A stretch of DNA of 64,000 nucleotides, taken from contig JAAONU010000004.1 of NCBI GenBank assembly GCA_012932295.1, positions 30,048,304-30,112,303 on the forward strand, given 5' to 3'. Origin of the DNA: Cyclina sinensis (lineage: Eukaryota; Mollusca; Bivalvia; Venerida; Veneridae). Shown here piece by piece: positions 25,080-37,530 of the stretch (positions are counted from its first letter, which is position 1; every line of letters begins with the position of its first letter). The notes under the pieces were generated by a model. The model ran no database searches and was not told where the DNA came from. It saw only the letters and a list, made by a program, of their open reading frames with translations. A program made the position numbers and the translations under genes.

Positions 25080-25519
25080 ACATTATTTTTTGTTTTGCCT
25101 GTAAACCAGGCGATGTTTTTTAGGATAAGTACAAAACTGCATTAAATTCGAAATTTGATCTTCTAAAACATTACTTTTTGTTTTGCTTGTAAACCAGGCG
25201 ATGTTTTTTAGGATAAGTACAAAACTGCATTAAATTCGAAATTTGATCTTCTAAAACATTACTTTTTGTTTTGCTTGTAAACCAGGCGATGTTTTTTAGG
25301 ATAAGTACAAAACTGCATTAAATTCGAAATTTGATCTTCTAAAACATTACTTTTTGTTTTGCTTGTAAACCAGGCGATGTTTTTTAGGATAAGTACAAAA
25401 CTGCATTAAATTCGAAATTTGATCTTCTAAAACATTACTTTTTGTTTTGCTTGTAAACCAGGCGATGTTTTTTAGGATAAGTACAAAACTGCATTAAATT
25501 CGAAATTTGATCTTCTAAA
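25080..25519. repeat. Five near-identical 88-bp tandem repeats in the 3' flank of the intact gene
   Basis: GTAAACCAGGCGATG occurs at 25101, 25189, 25277, 25365 and 25453, an exact 88-bp period, and copies 2-5 look identical. Begins about 45 bp after the stop codon, so probably in the 3' UTR. The matching flank of the pseudogene (11.4 kb) has one diverged copy. The unit contains ATTAAA. Confidence 0.9.
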
Positions 25520-26339
25520 TGTGTGTATTTGATGGAGATGATAAACACGCTTCTGGGAATCAAGCAAAGTAAAACCTTAGGACAAAGACGTTTTAACAAG
25601 TATCACTGAATACATAGACGGACTATTTTTGCGAATCTAGTCGTTTGCATGTTCATTTAGTTTTATAGTTTTATCTGTTGCAGGTGTGATATAACTAGAG
25701 TAAACATTTTATTTGTAATTATGTTCGATATGTTTGTATGATAAACTGTTTAAGACATAGAGATCCCCAAATATGACCAACCGTTTTGTATACTAAATAT
25801 CACCACGTTGTATTATAATCATTTTGTTCGGATGGTTCTACAAGCAAAACTGTTATTACTCGAATAGAACTGTATCTCATCATACAGATTAGTTACCCTA
25901 CCTCTGCTATACATTTATAAAACAAGCAGTTTGAAAACAAAAACAAACTTCAAACCTTTAAGCGACCCGCACCACCTCCCGCAACTACAATAACAACAAA
26001 AACAAAAAGGAGTGTTGGATGAAATTACTCATGGAGCAAAACTTTCAGTATCTAAAACATGCTTTTGAAACGCAGAATTGGTTAGGATGGTTTTGAAACA
26101 ATCGTTTCATTGAGTAATGAATTATATAAAGAACACTGGTTTTAAACACAACTTTCCCTGATTAAAAGTTTTTAGTTGTTTTTTCCACTATCCGCTCAAC
26201 AGAGTACATGTACCTACCTTGATACTTTTATTTACTTGTTATTTATTGTTTATTTTACTTGGAAATTTATGTACATATTATTATGATTGTTAATTCCGGC
26301 TGAGTGTAAATACTACAAAAAGCCTAATTATATCATATA

Positions 26340-26977
26340 AAAAACATACATGTCTTATCTCGTATGTTGATCTTGTTATCACAACATAGCCTCTCGTTTC
26401 TACGTAATTATGACATAGTATCACGTAATAACGAGATCTATCTCTCGTAATTTCGACATTCTTATCTTCTAAAAAAAATCTTTATTTCGTAACTACGGAT
26501 TCCTTATCTCATACAAACGACAAAATATTGCATAAACGAGAAAAGGGTTCTCGTGGTAACGACAGATATAGATTTGGTTTTGGAGGTAGATCTAACGTGA
26601 CGTCATAATGTATATCTGAGAACTGATAAAGACTGGGCAAACTTCTTAAAAAGTAGACAGTCTGATGACAGTCACGTGGAAAAGGGGACAATATCCAATA
26701 AAACACTTTTTGTCGAATTTCGTTTCCTGGGAAAAGGACAATTACAACATTCGTAAAAGTGCAGAATTTTATAACAAAAATAGACTTTTATTAACCTTAA
26801 ATCATAGATCTCTTGAGTGATAAGTCATTTGATACAACAAATTAATAATATGAACTGTAATAAACTGTTTTAAAGTGGTACAAACACTTCTATAAACAGA
26901 ATATTATCTCGTTATTACGAGTTCTTAATTTCGCAAAAACATACGTATAAATAAATATATCTGGGGCATAATATATA
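26340..26977. repeat. Element rich in TCGTAATTACGA-like motifs, left part, split by the Tc1-like element
   Basis: Motifs such as TATCACGTAATAACGAGAT, CTCGTAATTTCGAC and ATCTCGTTATTACGAGTTC recur. Similar sequence resumes after the transposon at 28488-28610 (GTCGTCATTACGATAAAAGA, TTGTAATTACGACTAAAGGG), so the transposon landed in an older repeat. Confidence 0.5.
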
Positions 26978-28485
26978 CTGACGGAAAAATATAACTGTGC
27001 ACACTAAAATACTTAATATCTTTTATTAGGTATAAAATTATTTTAGCAGATTTCTTTTGTGTAATTCACAAGGTAATCTTGTTTCAATAATACTGCTTTT
27101 CGCGAGTTGCACGTGCAAAATTTATAGCCCGTAACGGTCGCGCTTTTTACGTGTTTCTTTATGTTAACATCCTCGTACATGCTGTTTCGACTTATTTTAA
27201 CCGTCAAATTATAGTGAGCTACCCAGCAGTTCAGAAAAACACCTTCATTTGGATTTTAAGTCTTTGAAGACAATGCCACGCATCTCAGAAAATGATCGCC
27301 TACGTGCCGTCGGTATGCTCCAAGCAGGCATTGCTCAAAATGCGGTTGCGCAGCGTTTTGGTGTTCACCGAAACACCATATCAGCACTTTGGCGACGATT
27401 TCAGCAACGTGGCAACGTCCGTGATCTACCACGTCCAGGGCGTCCACGTGTGACGTCAATCCGTCAAGACAATTATATCCGGCTTACACACCTACGGAAT
27501 CGATTTCAACCGGCCACATTAACAGCACGAACAATTCCTGGCTTGAGACCTATCAGTGGACGAACTGTTAGAAACCGATTAAGAGAGCACAGCATTACTC
27601 CACGACGTCTTGCGATACGTCCTACTCTTCTCTTACGTCATCGACAACGTCGACGTCAGTGGTGCAGACAGTATCTAAGGCTTCCAAGAGCATATTGGAA
27701 TAATGTTCTGTTTACTGACGAGTCGCGGTTTCACTTAGAAAGTTCGGACGGACGAGTTCGTGTATACAGGCGTCGCGGAGAACGTTACTTGGATCCCTGT
27801 GTTTTTCAACGTCAACGTTTTGGTGGTGGTGGGTCGATAATGGTTTGGGGAGGTATCTCATCTCAAGGCAGGACCCAGCTTGTAATTGTCCGTGGCAATT
27901 TAACGGGTGTTCGTTACAGAGATGAGATTGTCATACCCCACGTGCTGCCATTTCTTCAACGTCAAGGGCGTAACATGACGTTTCAGCAAGACAACGCTCG
28001 GCCACATGTAGCACGTGTAGTTACCGGGTTTCTGGCTCAGCAAAACGTGAGTGTCTTACCCTGGCCCGCTGTTTCACCAGATCTTTCACCAATTGAGCAC
28101 GTTTGGGATGAGATGAAGAGACGCCTCCGTCAAAGACGTAACCAACCTCTCACGCTGGACCAACTAGCGCAGACATTGGTCAACATCTGGAACACCATTC
28201 CACAGGCAGTTATCGCCAACTTAGTTGCCTCTATGCCTCGTCGCTGCCGTGCTTGCTTGAACGCCAATGGAGGCCACACACGATACTGACCTTGTGAAAT
28301 CAGATTTCATACCTGTCAACTTCTGCGCCTTGTTACTGTAAAAATTGTTTTACATGATGAAGTGTTTGTATTGATTGTTAGAAATAAAACGTTGATTGGC
28401 TAATTTGCAAAGTTTTATGTTACTATTCCTAATATTAAAAAAAATTCTATACCTTGAAGTATGCACAGTTATATTTTTCCGTTAG
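26978..28485 (+). mobile_element. Complete Tc1-like transposon (1,508 bp)
   Basis: Terminal inverted repeats: CTGACGGAAAAATATAACTG at 26978 and, read inward from 28485, CTAACGGAAAAATATAACTG; similarity continues to about 28 bp with two mismatches. Flanked on both sides by TA, the target duplication of the Tc1/mariner superfamily. Carries one intact transposase gene. Confidence 0.93.
27249..28289 (+). CDS. Tc1-like DD34E transposase, apparently intact
   Basis: Single open frame of up to 346 residues. The first ATG (27249) gives MDFKSLKT; the ATG at 27273 (MPRISENDRLRAVGML) is an equally likely start. N-terminal paired-type helix-turn-helix with AQRFGVHRNTISALWRRF, then a GRPRVTS hinge and a second DNA-binding part with GRTVRNRLREH. 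Catalytic motifs: FTDESRF (first Asp), QQDNARPH (second Asp) and SPDLSPIEHVWDE (Glu). There are 34 residues between second Asp and Glu, so DD34E. IMVWGGIS and the closing SMPRRCRACLNANGGHTRY are usual in this group. No disruption, so it could be active. G+C is higher than the surroundings, as expected for a recent arrival. Confidence 0.95.
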   Translation: MDFKSLKTMPRISENDRLRAVGMLQAGIAQNAVAQRFGVHRNTISALWRRFQQRGNVRDLPRPGRPRVTSIRQDNYIRLTHLRNRFQPATLTARTIPGLRPISGRTVRNRLREHSITPRRLAIRPTLLLRHRQRRRQWCRQYLRLPRAYWNNVLFTDESRFHLESSDGRVRVYRRRGERYLDPCVFQRQRFGGGGSIMVWGGISSQGRTQLVIVRGNLTGVRYRDEIVIPHVLPFLQRQGRNMTFQQDNARPHVARVVTGFLAQQNVSVLPWPAVSPDLSPIEHVWDEMKRRLRQRRNQPLTLDQLAQTLVNIWNTIPQAVIANLVASMPRRCRACLNANGGHTRY

Positions 28486-28487
28486 TA

Positions 28488-28610
28488 CATGTATGTCGTC
28501 ATTACGATAAAAGATATAATGTTGTAATTACGACTAAAGGGTCTTGTAGTAACGAGGCACTTTGTTGTAGAAACGAGACCCTTATCACGAAATGGTAAAG
28601 ATTATTTTTC
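28488..28610. repeat. Right part of the repeat split by the Tc1-like transposon
   Basis: Contains TACATGTATGTCGTCATTACG, TGTAATTACGACTAAAGGG and GTAGTAACGAGGC, related to the motifs at 26.34-26.98 kb. Confidence 0.45.
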
Positions 28611-28921
28611 TTTTTATATTAAACTGTTCGACTTTCGTAGAACAAGGATAGTATGATCAGACAATTATATACTGTCACTATTTTATCAAACCAGTATATA
28701 CATGTAACACATAATATACACAACTGATAAAGGGATGATCGTAAAAATAGCTTATCATATTGACCAAAATTTTGAAGGCTCACATAAACTCCTTATACCC
28801 AAATAAATGATAAAAACCCGTGTATATCTTTAAACGTTATCTTATAGCCAATTGCTTACATCTCCACGGATATCTTTTAAAGTGATCGCCCTAACTGAAA
28901 AAAATGGAAATCTAAAACGCT

Positions 28922-31172
28922 ATGGGGTGTAAAAGGATATTTTGTGACGTGATTGTTTCACTCGTTACCTATGCATGTGTAAGCAGTACCTATGCACCTG
29001 ATGTTACACCTAAAGAATGTTTGCCGAATGACCTGCAAGGGTGCACATGTAAATTTACAGACGGTAGCGGAATAATCGATTTAACAAATCTTGGCACTAC
29101 AGACAACACACCAAGGTAAGCAAAATATATGCCTTTATCTTATGCTAACCAATGAAAAACTGTGTTCTAGCAGTGACATATATTTTATGCTAACCAATGA
29201 ATGACTATATTCTATCAGTGATATATATATTCCATATCATTTTGACTGATACAAATATTATACAACTCATAGTACATTTGCCGGAACTACTTTTTATATA
29301 ACTTCCTTTGAACTTTCAAAATTTGTAGACTTCATAATATTATGTTGGTTTTTTTTTTAATCAGTTACTTGCTTGCTAAACAAATAATCAGTATAACTCA
29401 GTCTTTCATATTTACAATTAGAAGATACTTTAAATTGAGTTTTAAGTTCTTACTCTTAGGCAAGATGACAAACTATATTTCCAGCATCCATTTGCAATGT
29501 AAATTGGTTCCAAGCAATCGTAAATCTTTAAAAGAAAATACTTATCTCAATACAATGTTACATAACACGGAGGTAAAAAATCATTGCCATATGTCTCAGT
29601 TTTAAAGAAACTGAAATGATTGTCATCAATTTTGCTTTGTGTTTCCAGGACATGGATCAAAGTTGTCAACTCTTAAGAATTTTTTTTTTAAAAACAACAG
29701 CGAAAATAATCACTGCAGAGTCATTTATATTAAGAAATTAAATGGTTCACTTGGCATTTATCGACCTGAATCATTGTAACTCTAGTATTAAACCTTCTTG
29801 TTATTGATCACCCATCTTTACACTAGAAAACTTGTTTTTGCACTTGACAGATATATGATATCATCAAAATTACGTTACTGATACTACAAAAATTGATTTT
29901 TGATTTAAATAAAGTGTTTACCTTTATGATATCAAAGTTCAATTTGTGATTCAGTATCACTTCTCAAAGAGATATAATCATAGAAAACAAACAAATATCC
30001 TCTATAAATTTAAATTAACATACAAATGTATGACTTTAAACAGATAATTTTAATTTAATGCACACAGTCTTCTATAACTTCGGGTTTGAATAAAACGACA
30101 TTCACAATAAAATATATAGTCACCGATCCTCATAGATTTATTTGTTCACCTGAGTTCATACATATAAAAAACTAACACACATTTCAATAACTCTGTCACG
30201 CTGGAAAAATATCGGTGTGTTTTTTATGATAAAAAATGTAGCTAACTGCGATCTTATTACGAAGATTTTTTTAATTGCCTGCTAAACATATTAAAGGTCA
30301 TAATATATAAGAATTAAATGTTAGCAATGATTGAAATAAATTTCAATGACCATTTTGTCTTCCTTTAGGTTTAAGGACACACGTGGGAGAGACGGGAACT
30401 TGTACTCATTTAGTGCATGTAATGGTTTTTCGGAAGGGAAGTGTACAAATGCTGCGGTAAGAAGAAATTGATGTCAGAATTGACGCCACCAGTTTTCTAT
30501 GTACCAGAATATGCCGATCGTAACATTTCAGACTTTGATATTTTACAACGAGTACGATTTTTTTTATCCCTTAGTGATGGCTCTTGAACATAATTTCTTT
30601 GATTAATAAGTCAATCCTTAATGGATTAAGAGTAAAGGGTTTAAGAGGTGTTTAGGAATACAGTTGAAAAAAAATGCTAAAAAATCAAATGCAGTTTTTG
30701 AAATTATCGCCATCGTAGGATGCATAAAAAATCTAATAACATCATAAAATTTATGATACTTCTTTCGAAATTCAGATGGCAGAATGATTTGCCTTTTTAG
30801 ACACACATATTATTATAGACAGAGATGTAGGACAGCGTTCAATATTTAATTATGCAATATAGATGTATTACTATAATCAGGATCAACAATAATTAATCTT
30901 GAAATTTCTTTCCACATATCAGTGCTAGCTTTTTTCATCTTTAGATGTGTATGACAGAGGAAGGTTACCAAACACAAATAGGTGACGCAGGAAGGACGTT
31001 ATTTAAATATTCGGAAGAAAGTTCCACAGTTACAGCTGCCTATATAGTTAGAGGGAGCTTAATTAAGTAAGTGTCTGCTTAACAGTATTACTGCTCACAT
31101 TGATAAAGTAATGTAGAAAAACATGCAGTCGACTGAACAAAACAACAAAAGAGAGAGAGAGAATCAGAGACT

Positions 31173-31220
<48 letters not shown>

Positions 31221-33368
31221 CAGACAGACAGAGAGAGAGAGACAGTCAAGCAGACATACACACAGAGAGAGAGAAACAGAGAGACAGAAAGGCCAAGTAT
31301 GGAATGCAACAAGTCACAAAAGAAATTCACCTATTTTGGACTCCGATTAGCAATCTAGGGAGACGGGCGCTGTAACTATTCCATCACTCCTCTGATTATA
31401 CTGTTATTGCGCTGATGGATTTTTTTTGCGACAAATAAGACCAGAAGTGTTCAGAATTTTATCAAATATGTTACATAAAGGTATGCAAGTTATTATAATC
31501 AATTTAGTCAATATATGTCAAATTTTAAAGTCTAAAAACATTAATTAAAATAAATTCTGGTTCAAATTAGTGGCAAACTATGCATTAGAAATATATACTC
31601 TAAATACGAAGTTGTCCGCAATTGAAAAAAATGAGACATGATATTTTAGAATTTTATGCACGTAGATTAAGAATACAAACTCGTAACCAGTCAGTCAAAT
31701 TATTTGGTTAAGCTATGGAGTATTTTTGTGTATACTTAGAATTCGGCTTTGAGAACATTCACTGAATTTGCATCGCTTTCTCCTTAAGAGTATCGGAAGT
31801 GCAGTTTATTTGTGATCCAAATGCTTGCGACCCTGAGTTTACGCCACTTGGACAATCGACTGTTGGTCTTTATGTAGGTATCAACTAACATCTTAATTTA
31901 TTCATATGTAACAAAGGGAACATTAATAACATTAAAATTAAGGGCAGAAAAAAGATCTATTTATCAATTTTCACTGATTTCAACAGTAATAAATTTCTTT
32001 TCTGTTTTGCTAATGATACAGTCTGTCTGTTTTCTGATAATAACAACTTATACCTGATCTGACTTTGAAAATTTGACAGGAAATTTGACTGAACACCAAC
32101 AAATATTCTATGCATGGGTACAAGCGAATACATTCTTTTAGATTTTACCAGAATCTTATTTTAGATTTTATCACAAACTTACTTGATTTTTCCCTTTTGT
32201 AAGTTGGAAGTATCAATCCAGATCTACGCATTGTAATATAAAAGTACTGAAAGAACATTATATTGGATAACTCTGAAATATACTTTATACTTGCAGAATT
32301 TTAAGCTTACCCATGTATGTTCGTGTCCAGGACTGTGCAATGAGAATGGACCAACGAATTGCTCTCGTAATGGAGCAGGCTTAAGCACGATTGGTCCAGG
32401 AACCATTGCTCTTGTTATGTAAGTATACCCAACAATTGATATGTCATTTCCTTTGTACATTTTGTACAATAGGGAGATACACACAATGTCTTTAGAAATC
32501 AGATCGATTCGGACTGAACATTAGAATGAAATTCATTTAACTTACTGCGGTAAATTACACTATATGTCAAAAGTTATGTTTTGTTCAGCAGTACACTTTG
32601 CTCCGAGTGATTTTTTAAAAATATTTCACTTTGCTCTCTTCCTTTCCGTATATTTTCATTTTTTATATCACACAAGAGTTAATTGAAAAACTATGAATAT
32701 TACAAAAACATTTATAATTAGTTCTGTTTTATTTTAGAATTTTCAGTGTCCTTATTATATATCTTGTTGGTGGTGTACTGTATCTAAAAGTGAAGCGAAA
32801 AGCGTGTGGAACCGATCTGATACCAAACAAAGACATCTGGATAAATCTTAAAGGTCTTATAACAGTAAGTAATACCATTGTTCGAAAGAACAAATCACCA
32901 TACAATACTATGAAAAATGGATTTATTGCATATAGAATCTAACGCAATAACCAAAATTATCATTGAACTTCAGTATCAATGGTTGATGTTTTGGCAGCAT
33001 TTGTTTTAGAAAAGACTGCTCATTAGTTAAAATAAAACAGTCCAATGAGTAGAGATACAAGATTTACAACACTAAACCTTTGTGACAGAATGAGAAGTAA
33101 TAAATATCAAAGTCTGAGAACCGGCATATACACTTCGCATTGGCTTTTAGTGTTACCGATAATTATAGGCTTTGCCAAGTAAGTAGGACATAACATATTG
33201 CCATATCTCAGTCCTTCACTGGGTTTGAATATTATTAAAGACTCAGAAACAATTGGTTTGTTATCAAAAGTAATACTGGTTGGTATTTGCTTTGTATTTC
33301 AGGCGGGGATAATGTTTACATTCAGCAAATGTTTACCAAAAAAGCTTCGGTACGATTCTGTGAACTGA
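28922..33368 (+). CDS. Second intact mannose-6-phosphate-receptor-like type I membrane protein (267 aa)
   Basis: Exons 28922-29115, 30369-30456, 30945-31066, 31789-31873, 32297-32418, 32738-32864 and 33303-33368 total 804 bp; intron positions and phases match the gene at 18.6 kb. Order: signal peptide (MGCKRIFCDVIVSLVTYAC), CTCKFTDGSG, LTNLGTTDNTPRFKD, LYSFSACNGF, a MCMTEEGYQTQIGD segment, AAYIVRGSLIK, VQFICDPNACDPEF, LYNFKLTHVCSCPGLC, helix (VLIIYLVGGVLYLKV) and a tail with GTDLIPNKDIW and RYDSVN. The YLVGGVLY and tail block are the clearest match to cation-dependent mannose-6-phosphate receptor (there, YVVGGFLY). YNF before the last Cys pair may keep the ligand-contact Tyr that the other copy lacks. 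YDSV is a possible YxxΦ signal. Diverged from the 18.6 kb gene, so an older duplicate. Confidence 0.87.
31137..31290. repeat. (GA)n-rich microsatellite
   Basis: Imperfect GAGAGA and CAGACAGA runs in intron 3 of the second receptor-like gene. The open frame across it is a repeat artefact. Confidence 0.9.
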
Positions 33369-33524
33369 TGTTCTTTGATGTCATTATCTTTACCGAAAGA
33401 ACATTAATTATATCGTTACACTTACTGCGAATATTGTACATGCGTTGTTACTGACTTCCTGCACATCATGAAAACTGAATACCTCAAAATACAACCACTT
33501 CCGGCGTCTGCATTTCGTGTTATT

Positions 33525-33770
33525 CTTTACATGAAAATTATCATCTCGTCTATATGAAACGTAATCGTAACATGAAAATTATCATTAAAGTAACATGAAA
33601 AAATGTCAAACATCAATGTAACATGAAAATTATCATTTAGAATATATCAAACATAACATGAGAATTATCATTTAGTATGTATCAAACATGACATGAAAAT
33701 TATCATTTACTATATATCAAACATAACATGAGAATTATCATTTAGTATACATCAAAATGAATATAAACGT
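33525..33770. repeat. Tandem repeat with ACATGAAAATTATCATT units in the 3' flank
   Basis: About seven copies of ACATGAAAATTATCATTTAG with a variable TATATCAAAC linker (period roughly 27-38 bp), starting about 160 bp after the stop of the second receptor-like gene, probably in or next to its 3' UTR. Confidence 0.75.
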
Positions 33771-35575
33771 TATACAACATTTTTTGTTTTATTTGACTGG
33801 ATGATATGTATTAACGCCTACGTTGTGACATGGAAGAATTGGTTTATGTACTTGAACCCTGTTTCTTACATGTATTTTCCACTGTAATGTATGTTATGGA
33901 TAGCTCACTTCACAACTACGTAAGCCCCAAATCGGATTTATTACATCGAGTTGCATTGTGTTACACTTACTGACGAGTGGTGACATCTGGAGACGAACAA
34001 AGAATTCGAAGGTTTTATATTTTATCCTCAAAACAATGTAACCATTGGGTTACAGAGAACCACTGGAATACTTGTCAGGGCAGATAGACCACAGTGACCG
34101 TCAATATTAAGATAACGTGAATCAAACCCTTGCAACTTGTTAATATCCCTGTGTTCTAATCAATAATAATTATAAAAGTTTGAACAATGTCGCGCCAATG
34201 TGTATGTAAGAAATTGAAGAGTGTCTCATAATTGGCGTTCTGTATCACGCGAGGATCTTGTTTCACAAAGGACGCATTGGAAGAATATAGAAATGAATAT
34301 TTTTTCATCTTATTTTAGATTTAGAATGAAGTCTGATCCCTATGGAAACGTATTTATTAAGAGAGAATATCTGTTGAATCTGTCTAGTAGATACAACTTT
34401 AATCTATTTAATTGTCAGAATTTATACATTTCACCTCACTGACTACACTAGTTTCGTATTTTGAAAAGGTTTTCTCCTAGACGTTATAAGCTTTGTAAGT
34501 TTTACACATACGCGAAAACTGCGTTAACCTGTGAGTAGCAAAACACGAACGGCACGGTTTTTATTACCAATACTTGATCTACCTTATAAATGTTATAATA
34601 AATTACAGAGTGACACACATCTAGCATGTTTTTTTAGGGTGTATAATTTTTAGAGTCATTTTGCACATGAGCAAACGCCAAACCTTATCCGTAAGTCAGT
34701 GCGGCCATACCACGTGGTAAATGGTGTCATTTAGGCTGTCGCAAGCACCATTCTTTTGCTGCGATTTGGAGGAGACAACTGCTTTAAGTATTTTATTTTT
34801 GTTATTAAGCGCGTGCGAAGCGGAAAATTATGCCCTACACATTGGCCTTGATGATCCTTTTGTCAGTATAGAATTTTCTAACATTCTGGAACACCGATGC
34901 GCTTTACGCGATAGCAAACATATTTTTACGAACTTTATTTCCCGAATGTTAAGAAAAACTGTACATCTGACAAAAGAATCATTAGGACCTATATGTAGGG
35001 CACAATTTTTCGCTTTGCATGCACTATATCCTCCTTACATTCATGAAGAAATGAAATACAGGAGTTTTCTCCTTCGAATCGAGGCAAAAAATGCTGCTTG
35101 CGACAGCCTTAATTACATCATATACCATGAGGTATAGCCACACTGTGTCACATGCAAAGGTTACATACAGTCGCATGTAAAGTTCACAACAAGATTGGAA
35201 ACACCTATTTACCAAGCATAATTGTAAGTTTTGCAATTGTAAAGAGACCTCGTTTCCTCTGCAGCAATAATGATGAGATAAAAACTTGAATTTCGATAAC
35301 GAATTGCACGATGACCTAAGTACTGAAATTGTCCAGTTTAAGGTTTTGAAATATTACTTTTTTAAATTTCAGATTCGTTTCGTTTTGAGCATGAGCGCTT
35401 TCAGACCATAATAAATTATAACTGCTTACAGATCATTGAAATTTTTGACTGAATGGTTCTAATTTATTCAAATTTGATATCAACTCTTAAAGATTGCGAT
35501 ATGATTGTTTATTTAAAATTTCTACTTTTTATGAAAAAAAACTGGTATCGCAATATGTGCACAGACATTGAAAAT
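33770..35575. other. Intergenic region without recognised genes
   Basis: AT-rich sequence. Contains a 138-codon open frame at 34721-35137 with no recognisable domain, splice context or homologue known to me; I do not call it. Confidence 0.35.
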
Positions 35576-36635
35576 TATACGATTAACATAGGTCGAACAA
35601 GAATACGATTTATATAGGTCGAACAACAATACGATTAACATAGGTCAAACAAGAATACGATTAACACAGGTTAAATAAGAATGCGATTAACATAGGTCAA
35701 CAAAAATACGATTAACATAGGTCGAACAAGAATACGATTAACATAGGTCGAACAAGAATACGATTAACACAGGTTGTACAAGAATACGATTAACATAGGT
35801 CGAACAAGAATACGATTAACAAAAGTTGAACAAGAATACGCTTAACATAGGACGAACAAGAATACGATTAACACAGGTTAAACAAAAATACGATTAACAT
35901 AGGTCAAACAAGAATACGATTAACATAGGTTAAACAAGAATACGATTAACACAGGTTTAACAATAATACGATTAACACAGGTTAAACAAGAATACGATTA
36001 ACATGGGACAAACAAGAATACGATTAACACAGGTTAAACAAGAATACGATTAACATAGGTCAAACAAGAATACGATTAACACAGGTTAAACAAGAATACG
36101 ATTAACACAGGTTTAACAAGAATACGATTAACACAGGTTAAACAAGAATACGATTAACATAGGTCGAACAAGAATACGATTAACGTAGGTTGAACAAGAA
36201 AACAATTAGTATAGGTTGAACAAGGATACGATAATCATTAGGCTGAACAAGAATACGATTAACATTATGTTGAACAAGAATACAATTAACATAGGTTGAA
36301 CAAGAATACGACTTACACGGGTTGAACAATAATACGATTAACATAGATCGTACAAGATTACGATTAACATTAGGATGAACAAGAATACGATTTACATTAG
36401 GTTGAACAAGAATACGATTAACATTAGGTTGAACAACAATACGATTAAAATAGGTTGAACAAGAATACTATTAATATAGGTTGTACTATTAGTATAGGTT
36501 GAACAAGAATACGTTTAACATTAGGTTGAACAAGAATACGATTAACATAGGTTAAACAATAATACTATTAGTATAGGTTGAACAAGAATACGATTAACAT
36601 TAGGTTGAACAAGAATACGATTAACACAGGTTATG
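35575..36635. repeat. Minisatellite, 26-bp unit, about 40 copies
   Basis: Unit GAACAAGAATACGATTAACA plus TAGGTC/TAGGTT/CAGGTT, repeated with point differences across about 1.06 kb, about 0.9 kb upstream of the GPCR gene. Two unit types (TAGGT and CAGGT) alternate, and after about 36230 a TTAGGTTGAAC variant with one extra T dominates. Confidence 0.95.
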
Positions 36636-36639
36636 TATG

Positions 36640-37530
36640 AAAATCTTTAAAACTCTTCCTGTCGGAAGTCATAAGGCCAAGCTTTAAATTTATATTTTTT
36701 TCTACAAGTTAAAACCCTTGGATCATATCTTGACTCCAGCATACTGGCACGTTTTACAGAATAAAAAAACAGTTATCACTATTCTTGCCTGAAACTACAA
36801 GACTGAGATGTCTGAAATTTTGCCTATACAACACCAATATTGTCTAAACTTTGCCCATCCGGGAGTAAAATAATTTACATAGACCTACCTATACAGAAAA
36901 CAAATTTTCTTAAATCTTCGTGTTCAAAACCATTAACCTTAGTCTTCTGAAAATTGTTACGTAGCATTTTCTGGTGAACGCTTACAAACGCATTTAATGT
37001 TATGCCGCTGGGGTCATTCTTAAGCTCAACACTGCTGATCACAGGTCCCGAAACTATAAAAACTAGAAAAGTAGAAAAGACAAAAGCTTTGTTATTTGAC
37101 GTACAGCATTTTCCAGTGCTTTCCTATTATTCATTCCATTGCCTTTATCGTCTGGATGAGGTGAACGATATATGTCCATCAAAGCCCTCTTGCTTTTTTT
37201 ATCATCATTTCTATTACTAACAATACTGTTATCCAAAGATTGCATTGCAAAAAGTTGAAGTATTTCACGTGTAGAAGCATTTCTGAAGAACCTGATTGGT
37301 TTTGCAGCAGGTATAAATATTGATATTTTCTCCTGTTACCACAGTGATATAATAAAGACCAAATGATGGACTCGTTCGATGTGAAATATATTTGTTAGTT
37401 TTCTTGTCGCCTAATGTTTCATCTAAGAAAAAGAACAACAAAAATTTACGAACATTATTAATGACGGAAATGATGTAAAATTTTAATTTTTATATTAAAT
37501 GGAAACCCTTGGCGAACAATCTGGACACTA
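36640..37530. promoter_or_regulatory. Upstream region of the GPCR gene (no defined element)
   Basis: No gene is seen. Some stretches look like degraded dispersed repeat (GAAACTACAAGACTGAGATG, GGTCCCGAAACTATAAAAAC). No clear TATA box or initiator could be assigned. Confidence 0.25.

Noticed and set aside
31123..31350. Open frame encoding an Arg/Glu-rich peptide
   Set aside because: It is a translation of the (GA)n microsatellite in intron 3 of the second receptor-like gene.
34721..35137. 138-codon plus-strand open frame
   Set aside because: No recognisable domain, composition or splice context; an open frame of this length can arise by chance in a long intergenic region, and no homologue is known to me.
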